The position numbers and the translations under genes were made by a program. A stretch of DNA of 6,788 nucleotides from an uncultured Saprospiraceae bacterium (GTDB lineage: Bacteria; Bacteroidota; Bacteroidia; Chitinophagales; Saprospiraceae): assembly GCA_937921525.1 (NCBI GenBank), contig CAKZUM010000503.1, positions 1 to 6,788 on the forward strand, written 5' to 3'. The notes under the pieces are model-generated. The model worked only from the letters and a program-made list of their open reading frames with translations, made no database searches and was not told the DNA's origin. This document shows positions 1 through 5,800 of the stretch, in pieces (position 1 is the stretch's first letter; each line of letters opens with the position of its first letter).

Positions 1-84
1 AACTCAAAAGTAATAGATTTTTTATTCTTTCCACTATTTTTTATTACTCTTGTGTATTACTAAATACAATCAAGTGCGATTCAT

Positions 85-861
85 ATGGATAATCTACTAA
101 TTCCTTCTCTTTTGGGTCTATTTCTATTGTTAGTAGCTTGTGAATCTCCAACATCTTCTACTCTAACAGAAAAAGGGGGCAAATCTACAGTTCAAGCTGC
201 TACTATAAATATAGACTCTACTTCAGAACCAATAGCTGCCATCCAAAAAGAGCTAGATCAATTTGAAGCAAAAAGAGGCAATAAAAATCGAACTATTTGG
301 CAGCGACCAAGAATGATTATCCAACAATTAGGGGATTTATCAGATAAAGTAGTAGCAGATATAGGCGCAGGACCTTATGGATATTTTTCGTTTCAGATAG
401 CTCAAAATGCTAAAAAAGTTATTGCCATTGATATTGATCCATTATCTCTGGGCTTTATTGACAGTATGCGTTTAGAGATTCTCGCACCCAACAAACAACA
501 AGCCATAGAAACTAGATTGACCCAACCTGATAATCCTAGTTTAAAAGATCAAGAAGTAGATGTAGTTATACTAATGAATATTTACGCCTACCTCCCCGAT
601 CATTTGGCCTATTTAAAAAAGATAAAAAAAGGAATGAAGCCAAATAGTCAAATACTTATAATTGATTTTAAAATGCGTCACTTGCCTATTGGTCCTACAC
701 AGGAAGAGAAAATACCGCTTTATGTAGTAGAAAAAGAATTAGTGCAAGCTGGTTTTAAACTTGATTTAGTGGATGATCGAACTTTGGATTATCAGTATAT
801 GATTATTGCTACTAAGGAGAATAGAGAGCGCGCAGAGCAGAGAATAGGGAGAAGAGAATAG
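85..861 (+). CDS. Predicted lipoprotein with a class I SAM-dependent methyltransferase domain
   Basis: The 258-residue product starts with a hydrophobic segment (about residues 4-18) ending in the lipobox LVAC, with the lipidation cysteine at C19, so it is predicted to be an exported, membrane-anchored lipoprotein. A linker of about 45 residues follows. The Rossmann-type methyltransferase domain runs from about 65 to 244: a conserved-looking IWQRP stretch at 71-75, glycine motif DIGAGPYGYF at 92-101, the strand-2 acidic residue at D116 in VIAIDID, a strand-4 region VDVVILMNIYAYLPD at 158-172, and a C-terminal YQYMIIATK strand. The substrate cannot be told. Oddities: the glycine motif has one residue more than the usual DxGxGxG; the signal peptide n-region (MDN) has no lysine or arginine; the last 14 residues are encoded by a purine-rich repeat. 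ATG at 85 is the only ATG start after the in-frame stop at 61-63. It converges on porV and shows no operon partner. The domain call is firm; the extracytoplasmic location is inferred from the lipobox. Confidence 0.85.
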   Translation: MDNLLIPSLLGLFLLLVACESPTSSTLTEKGGKSTVQAATINIDSTSEPIAAIQKELDQFEAKRGNKNRTIWQRPRMIIQQLGDLSDKVVADIGAGPYGYFSFQIAQNAKKVIAIDIDPLSLGFIDSMRLEILAPNKQQAIETRLTQPDNPSLKDQEVDVVILMNIYAYLPDHLAYLKKIKKGMKPNSQILIIDFKMRHLPIGPTQEEKIPLYVVEKELVQAGFKLDLVDDRTLDYQYMIIATKENRERAEQRIGRRE

Positions 862-864
862 AGA
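817..864 (+). repeat. Purine-rich repeat fragment forming the 3' end of the methyltransferase gene
   Basis: This stretch is almost purely A and G, unlike the gene body before it. It shares the exact 13-mer GAGAATAGAGAGC (817-829) with 1075-1087 and the exact 14-mer AGAGCAGAGAATAG (834-847) with 1069-1082, in the left arm of the inverted-repeat element downstream. It encodes residues 245-258 (ENRERAEQRIGRRE) and the TAG stop at 859-861. The methyltransferase fold appears to end just before it, so the tail is probably repeat-derived rather than functional protein. Confidence 0.7.
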
Positions 865-926
865 TGTATGTCGTTGAAGGAAAAAATCGTCAGTTAGTTG
901 GTAGTTGGTACTAAGCTATGTGAGAA

Positions 927-975
927 TTTTACCACGGATTCACAGATTATTCTAATCCGTTAATCCGTGGTAAAA
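927..975. repeat. Long imperfect hairpin (REP-like palindrome) between convergent genes
   Basis: Arms 927-949 and 953-975 pair at 21 of 23 positions around the three-base loop TTC (950-952). The outer 14 bp are perfect (TTTTACCACGGATT against AATCCGTGGTAAAA); the mismatches are 941/961 and 944/958. A short outer pair, GTAGTTG (901-907) and CAACTAC (980-986), may extend it after a bulged region. No run of T follows the stem on either strand, since the ends are T...A rather than A...T, so it is a poor fit to an intrinsic terminator. It looks like a dispersed intergenic palindrome that may still separate or stabilise the 3' ends of the convergent transcripts. Confidence 0.75.
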
Positions 976-1028
976 ATGTCAACTACTTTTTTGGTTCGGA
1001 TATACTTAGGAATACAAATCAGAAAATA

Positions 1029-1048
1029 TCCAGTAGTGTATTTAAAGT
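1029..1048 (+). repeat. 20-bp direct repeat, left copy
   Basis: TCCAGTAGTGTATTTAAAGT here is identical to 1191-1210. Its first 11 bases are also the inverse of 1050-1060, so 1029-1039 and 1050-1060 form an 11-bp hairpin with a 10-base loop. The motif therefore occurs three times: two direct copies and one inverted. The left copy looks like the leftover right end of a second element copy next to the intact one. Confidence 0.8.
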
Positions 1049-1049
1049 C

Positions 1050-1201
1050 ACACTACTGGACATTTTAAAGAGCAGAGAATAGAGAGCAGAGACTAGAGAC
1101 AGATTTCGTTTAAAAAATGACGAAATTTCGTTGTTTTCTAATCGAAATACGTCTCTACTCTCTCTTCTCTGCTCTCTGTTCTAAACAATGTCCAGTAGTG
1201 T
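1050..1201. mobile_element. MITE-like inverted-repeat element of 152 bp, non-coding
   Basis: The termini ACACTACTGGACATT (1050-1064) and AATGTCCAGTAGTGT (1187-1201) are perfect 15-bp inverted repeats. The pairing continues inward: 1063-1100 against 1151-1188 matches at 29 of 38 positions, in a purine-rich arm facing a pyrimidine-rich arm, and ATTTCG (1103-1108) pairs with CGAAAT (1143-1148). The arms are thus about 59 bp with a loop of about 34 bp. ATTTAAAGT occurs one base outside the left end (1040-1048) and directly outside the right end (1202-1210), and could be a 9-bp target duplication. It contains no ORF that could be a transposase. A non-autonomous transposable element fits best; a large palindromic intergenic repeat that does not move is the alternative. 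Confidence 0.5.
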
Positions 1202-1210
1202 ATTTAAAGT
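1191..1210 (+). repeat. 20-bp direct repeat, right copy abutting the porV stop
   Basis: This is an exact duplicate of 1029-1048. It comprises the right terminus of the inverted-repeat element (to 1201) plus ATTTAAAGT. Its last base is directly followed by the porV stop codon (minus-strand TAA, 1211-1213), with no spacer. Confidence 0.8.
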
Positions 1211-2428
1211 TTACAAATCTGACTCATAAGCAGTAAAGTCAAATAATAAAGAAAATCTTAAAGTATTATCTAATGGATTTCTTTGATTAGTTGTTGGTAC
1301 TAAGTAAGAAATATTCAACCCAAATACATTATATTTTAAACCAAGTCCTACCGTAAAATATTTACGATTACCCTTTGTAGCATGCTCGTGGAAATAACCA
1401 GCTCTAACAGCAAATTGCTTGTCATACCAATACTCAATACCTACGGAATACATTAACTCTCTCAATTCTTCAGAGAATCCACCTGGGGCATCTCCAAAAG
1501 AACCTAATATACCAGCAAATGTAGATACTTGCTTGTAATCAGGTACACCGTCTCCATCAGCATCTTCTTGAGAAGGATCAGGTGTAGGGGCCATCAATTT
1601 ATTAAAATCTAAGGCTACTGTTAATCTATTATATTCATCAAAATCTAAATCCCAAGCTGCTCCAATACCAAAATTAGCAGGAATAAAGTCTTTATTAATC
1701 GAGTTCGTATAAGTGATTTTTGATCCAATATTAGATAAAGCACCACCGATAGTCAAGTTAGAAGTACCATTATTTAATTCCACTTCTGTAGTATAAGTTA
1801 ATGATACGTCCGCCGCACCTGCTATACCAGCAGTAATCTCTTCGCCACCTACTTCTTGTCCAGCAGCAAGGTTAGAATAAATAAACTTGGCGCCTAATCC
1901 AACCGCTAAGTTGTCAGATAATTTTCTAGAATAAGCACCATTCACTTCAAATTCATTAGGTCGTCCATTTCCCAAAGGCATCCCGTTCTCATCCGTGAAG
2001 GCGATGTCTCCTAAGGAGAAATAACGCAAGCCAAATCCAACCGCTTCTAAATCCTCATCACCCAATTTAAAAAATCCAGATAAGTACGCTAAATAAACGT
2101 CATTAACATTTAAAGCTCTCAACCACGGTGTATAAGTAACTGCAATCCCTCCATTATCTTCTGCAAAAGCTAATTTTGAAGCATTAAAATGTAAAGCATT
2201 GGCATCTGCTGATACGGCTATTCCTGCATCTCCCATTGCCGCTGCCCTAGCATCTGGCGCAATTCTCAAAAAAGGTACTGCTGTAATAATAGTATTAACA
2301 CATGGTTCTCCTAATGCCGTCACAAAATTTCCACTACCTGGTGGATCCTCAAAACATTGCGCTTGGGCTTGTTGGGTCAGACCAAGTATTAAACAAAAAG
2401 TAAAAAGGGAAATAGATATTTTTTTCAT
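1211..2428 (-). CDS. porV: T9SS outer-membrane protein PorV (LptO), attachment-complex and cargo shuttle
   Basis: PorV is a FadL-like outer-membrane beta-barrel that takes T9SS cargo from the Sov/SprA translocon and carries it to PorU for signal removal and surface attachment. The 405-residue product, close to the usual family length of about 390-400, has a signal peptide (residues 1 to about 23, ending AQA), then the family signature: TAVPFLRIAPDARAAAMGD at 49-67, DANALHFNASKLAF at 75-88 and YTPWLRAL from 99. The rest is amphipathic strand-like sequence ending FSLLFDF near the C terminus. An acidic loop DADGDGVPD (289-297) resembles thrombospondin-type calcium loops. C25 and C43 near the mature N terminus could form a disulphide. 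The frame extends upstream to an ATG at 2494, but that start would put 22 residues before the signal peptide, so the ATG at 2428 is chosen. It lies downstream of porU on the same strand after an unusually wide 404-bp gap, and probably has its own promoter. Confidence 0.95.
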   Translation of the reverse strand: MKKISISLFTFCLILGLTQQAQAQCFEDPPGSGNFVTALGEPCVNTIITAVPFLRIAPDARAAAMGDAGIAVSADANALHFNASKLAFAEDNGGIAVTYTPWLRALNVNDVYLAYLSGFFKLGDEDLEAVGFGLRYFSLGDIAFTDENGMPLGNGRPNEFEVNGAYSRKLSDNLAVGLGAKFIYSNLAAGQEVGGEEITAGIAGAADVSLTYTTEVELNNGTSNLTIGGALSNIGSKITYTNSINKDFIPANFGIGAAWDLDFDEYNRLTVALDFNKLMAPTPDPSQEDADGDGVPDYKQVSTFAGILGSFGDAPGGFSEELRELMYSVGIEYWYDKQFAVRAGYFHEHATKGNRKYFTVGLGLKYNVFGLNISYLVPTTNQRNPLDNTLRFSLLFDFTAYESDL

Positions 2429-2459
2429 TGCATTGCTGCTTTTTGGACTTAAAAAGTCG

Positions 2460-2467
2460 CAAATGTA
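2460..2467 (-). promoter_or_regulatory. Candidate porV promoter -7 element (TAnnTTTG type)
   Basis: The minus strand reads TACATTTG, an exact match to the Bacteroidota -7 consensus TAnnTTTG, 31 bases before the chosen porV start. That spacing leaves a short leader and supports the ATG at 2428 over 2494. No good TTG element is visible at the usual upstream spacing. An eight-base A run on the minus strand (2516-2523) lies further upstream and could help as an UP-like tract. Confidence 0.4.
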
Positions 2468-2619
2468 AGCATTTGTTTCGTCGAAATAGCTCATGTTAAA
2501 TGATTGTTGTTGCTCTTTTTTTTATAATTCTGAAGGTGTTTGTTTATTAGATGAATAGAAACCGATCATCTATTTATTATACCATCAGATTGCCGATGTG
2601 AGATCAAGTATATATGAAT

Positions 2620-2657
2620 TAACAACTACAAGATCTCAAGTTGTTAGAATACAACTT
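2620..2657 (-). promoter_or_regulatory. Competing hairpins upstream of porV
   Basis: TAACAACT (2620-2627) pairs with AGTTGTTA (2639-2646), and the overlapping AAGTTGT (2638-2644) pairs instead with ACAACTT (2651-2657), so the two stems exclude each other. A third pairing joins TGAGATC (2599-2605) with GATCTCA (2632-2638). If porU transcription reads through, these would lie in the leader of porV and could act as alternative folds. The stems are only 7-8 bp in AT-rich DNA, so chance is a real possibility. Confidence 0.25.
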
Positions 2658-2723
2658 AAAAACTATAATTTTAAAAAATTATTGTTACTGTTAAGAAAAA
2701 CTTAAGATAAAGGATAAGGTATC

Positions 2724-2736
2724 GATCAAAATGTAG
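2724..2736 (-). repeat. 13-mer shared with the porU leader (copy in the porU-porV gap)
   Basis: GATCAAAATGTAG (plus strand) is identical to 6677-6689. On the minus strand it contains TACATTTTG, one base longer than the Bacteroidota -7 consensus TAnnTTTG. It lies 96 bases past the porU stop and about 300 bases before the porV start. Confidence 0.35.
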
Positions 2737-2756
2737 GGAAATAGCTTTGAAAGTAC

Positions 2757-2789
2757 ACGTTTACTAAATCTCAAAGGTTTAGTAAACGT
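2757..2789 (-). terminator. Stem-loop downstream of porU, possible weak terminator
   Basis: ACGTTTACTAAA (2757-2768) and TTTAGTAAACGT (2778-2789) form a perfect 12-bp stem with a 9-base loop, starting 43 bases beyond the porU stop. On the minus strand the bases after it read GTACTTTC, which is not a proper T run. It may partly end or stabilise the porU transcript; full intrinsic termination is doubtful. Confidence 0.45.
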
Positions 2790-2832
2790 CAATGACAACT
2801 GTTTGAAGCTAATAGCTAAAGTCCAGCTTATT

Positions 2833-5800
2833 TTACTTCAATATCACTAACTTTTCAAAATCGCTATCTGTTGTTTTCCCATTAGCACCAGTAGATAAAA
2901 TGCTTACTTTATATACATAAACGCCTCTTGCTAATTGTCCGCCAAAATCATCCTTCCCATCCCAGCTAATTCCTGTCACTCGATTGCCTTCAGAAAGGAC
3001 TTGCGAATCAATCGTTTTCACTAATCGACCAGAGACAGTAAAGATACGCACCTGCACGTCTAATAGTTGCCCTGATCCTAGATTATGTAAAAATTGAAAT
3101 TCCGTATTTGTAGTAAAAGGATTTGGATAATTTAACACTCGTTCTAAAGCTGCTTCCGCAGAATTGTCTACCACAAATTCTGTAAATCCCTCTGATGAAT
3201 TATTAAATACATCCCAAGCTTTTACTTTTATCTGATGCGTTCCAACGGCTAGGTCTTTTAACGGATACCTTACAGTTCCTTTCGTATAGTCATCTAGACG
3301 AGATTCATAGAAGTCATTTAGTAGTAGAGTATTCTTCGTATCATTGTCTAATAGACCCGTCAAGTCATGTCCAATGCTAGTACCTGCTACATTTATGCCA
3401 TTTTCATCAGACAGTAACACTAACAAAGTAGGATTGGGATCTATAGTGCCTCCGAAAACAAAAGTAGAGTCATTCATAAAGACTTCTACTAAAGGCCCTT
3501 GGGTATCATTTTCGGCATTTGCGTCCGTGCCTCCTACTATTATACGGTCATAATATCCACTCGCATCCTCTTCTCCATTTTCTGCGTAATAACTAATTTT
3601 GCCAGGTCCAAATTCGTAGTTAATATCTTTTGGCACAACAAAAGTAAATTGAAAACGTCCATTTTGAACACTTGCTGTTCCTTTAAATAATACATTCTTT
3701 TGAATATCAAAAGGCAAAATTCGACTACTTGCATCTTGTCCTAAATTAGCTACCTCTATTTTTTTATCAAAAATAGTTGGATATATTCTCCCATTAAAAG
3801 AGCTTAAAACTGACCCATTAGGGGCAGCTATGTAACCTTCAATCTTTATTTTTTGTAAAGCCCGAATCGTATCTATCTGACTCGCTTGAATTGATTGGTC
3901 ATTTATTTTTTCAGTAATAACTTCATATCTAGGCAAAGCCAACTGCATGGAAGGGTCTCCTATTAAAGTAAATTTTCGGGCATTAATACTAGTGGTATCT
4001 GCTGAATTACTATTCTTTCCTAAACGCATCTTTTCTCCAATTGGCAGATTCACCCCATCTACTTTTTCATACAATTGATCGAATACAGCCTTTGTCAATC
4101 GTTCATTGGAAGAAGAATATACAGCTCTAACTGTCGTGAATAATCCAATTCCTCCACCCCTTGGATTCAATAGCACTTCTTCCCCTGCTGTTACGAAATT
4201 AGCATCATCATATCCAGTGAAAGAACAGGTAGCCGTTACAAATAGGGGTAGTTTATTAAAATTAGTCCAACTCAACACATCATTTATTTGTAAGACTCTT
4301 TCTTGTGTCCACCCCGTAGACCCTCCATGTCCTAAATAATTGATGACCAATGCCCCTTTGAAAATATTATTATTGATGGCCGCTTTAGCCGCTGGGTATC
4401 GCTGCCCACCGGGTGTGGTGACTTGCTGATAAGCATCTAAGAATATTTTATTGACATTAAAAACATCATATATCGTATCTACTTTAGTCGCAATCTGATT
4501 GGCTTGTCGTTGATGCAAGCCACTATCTTCATCATCTGCTACGAAGACCTGTCGTAATCGCCAATCTCCTAGTGTACCAGCATTCGTATCGTAATTGATT
4601 AATTTATTAATTACTGCTTTGGCTTCTTCTTTTGACTTTACAGGAATACGCCCAACCGCAATGTCTAAAGCCCCTTTTAAATTAGCTCCTTCATTATCAC
4701 TTAATAAGCCATAATAATCATCTGATGGAAAGCCTTCAATAGGATGTAAAGATTCCGTTGTTTCATAAACAGGAATGAATCCTGATGGATTTTCTAAGTT
4801 TTTTATGTTTTTAAAATCAAATGATCCATCTCCAAGCAGTAGCAAATACTTGAATCGATTACTTCTATCATGTACCATTTTCGCAAAATCTCTAATAGCA
4901 GTAGGATCTAATCTACCAGAAGAAAATTCATTGAACACGTGATCTAATAATACGGTCTTCACCTCATAACCATTATGCGTTCTCCTATGATTAGCTAATT
5001 GTTGCGCTTCTTGTTCGAAAGCTAAGGGATAAATAATGATTAAATCTGCCTCCTCTATGGAATGTATATTTTGATTATCAATTAAGCCTAAGGAAAGTGG
5101 TGCTGGAAAAAAGCCTGTTGTTGAAAAAGTAATAAACTCCTTTAACGCTTCTGTATTAGTACCGAATTGGATAGTTCCATTACTTCTTTCTATGGCTTGA
5201 TTGGAAGGCTGAGTAGGATTGCTAATATCCCATACTTGGGTATCATTGTTTGTATTAGCAATCTGAAAAGTACTAGTTGGGAAGTCTATTGTCTGATGAT
5301 CTCTAAATATCAATTGATCTCCTGTTGCAATTAATTGGCGTCTAGCATTGATCTGAATATAATCCAACCAACCTTTGCTACTCGCCGTAGCAGGATATTC
5401 AATCCCTACAGATAAATCGTCTCCATTGGGAGTGAAAAATTCAGAGACGACTCCAATATGCGCATACCTATCTTCAATATCACCTGTACGAGATAGGCGT
5501 ATATTTTCCGTAAAAGTCTGCCCTCCTACCCTTACATTGTAGCTAGTGGCACTATTACTTCTTCCTGCAAAAGCTACTTTTATATGAGCAGGCGCTTCTC
5601 GGATAATATTAGGAAAAGTAAAATCATTGTAGTTTTTCTCTCTTATTGTTTCAAATAAATCTCCATACCAGTTTTTACCCGTTCCTTGTGCGGAGGCAAA
5701 ATTATCTAACAGATTAATTAAATCTTCTTCTAATCGAATATAATCATCGAAACCTGTAGAAGTGTAAGCAGTAGATGCAATAGAATTTTGCTCTTTAATA

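Larger units (their letters stand above)
2429..2832. other. 404-bp intergenic region between porU and porV, no gene seen
   Basis: Both strands lack a credible reading frame here; the only open frames are short overlaps with porV. The region is very AT-rich. It holds a candidate porV -7 element (2460-2467), a T8 tract (2516-2523), a small inverted repeat TAGATGA/TCATCTA (2548-2554 and 2566-2572), competing hairpins (2620-2657), a 13-mer shared with the porU leader (2724-2736), and a stem-loop near the porU stop (2757-2789). A small RNA cannot be excluded but nothing identifies one. Confidence 0.6.

Noticed and set aside
45..52. TACTCTTG as a promoter -7 element for the methyltransferase
   Set aside because: It has one mismatch to TAnnTTTG at a core position and no TTG at the right distance upstream; too weak in such AT-rich DNA.
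927..975. Hairpin as a bidirectional intrinsic terminator
   Set aside because: The stem is T-rich on its outer left and A-rich on its outer right, so neither strand has a T run after the stem.
904..1304. 12-base word GTTGGTACTAAG at 904-915 and 1293-1304
   Set aside because: The second copy is inside porV coding sequence (VPTTN region) and flanking bases diverge; chance is the simpler explanation.
2401..2428. PorV C25 as a lipidation site
   Set aside because: The residues before it are QAQ rather than a lipobox with Leu/Val/Ile at -3; cleavage after AQA at a Sec type I site fits better.
2199..2468. Plus-strand open frame of 89 codons
   Set aside because: It lies mostly antisense to the N-terminal part of porV, lacks family resemblance and shows no start context.
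2429..2494. Upstream in-frame ATG at 2494 as the porV start, adding 22 residues (MSYFDETNAY...)
   Set aside because: It would bury a standard signal peptide behind a polar extension, and the candidate -7 element lies inside that stretch. The ATG at 2428 gives a normal Sec signal.
3344..4339. Several short open frames on both strands inside 3344-4339
   Set aside because: They overlap the confidently identified porU in other frames and have no recognisable protein features.
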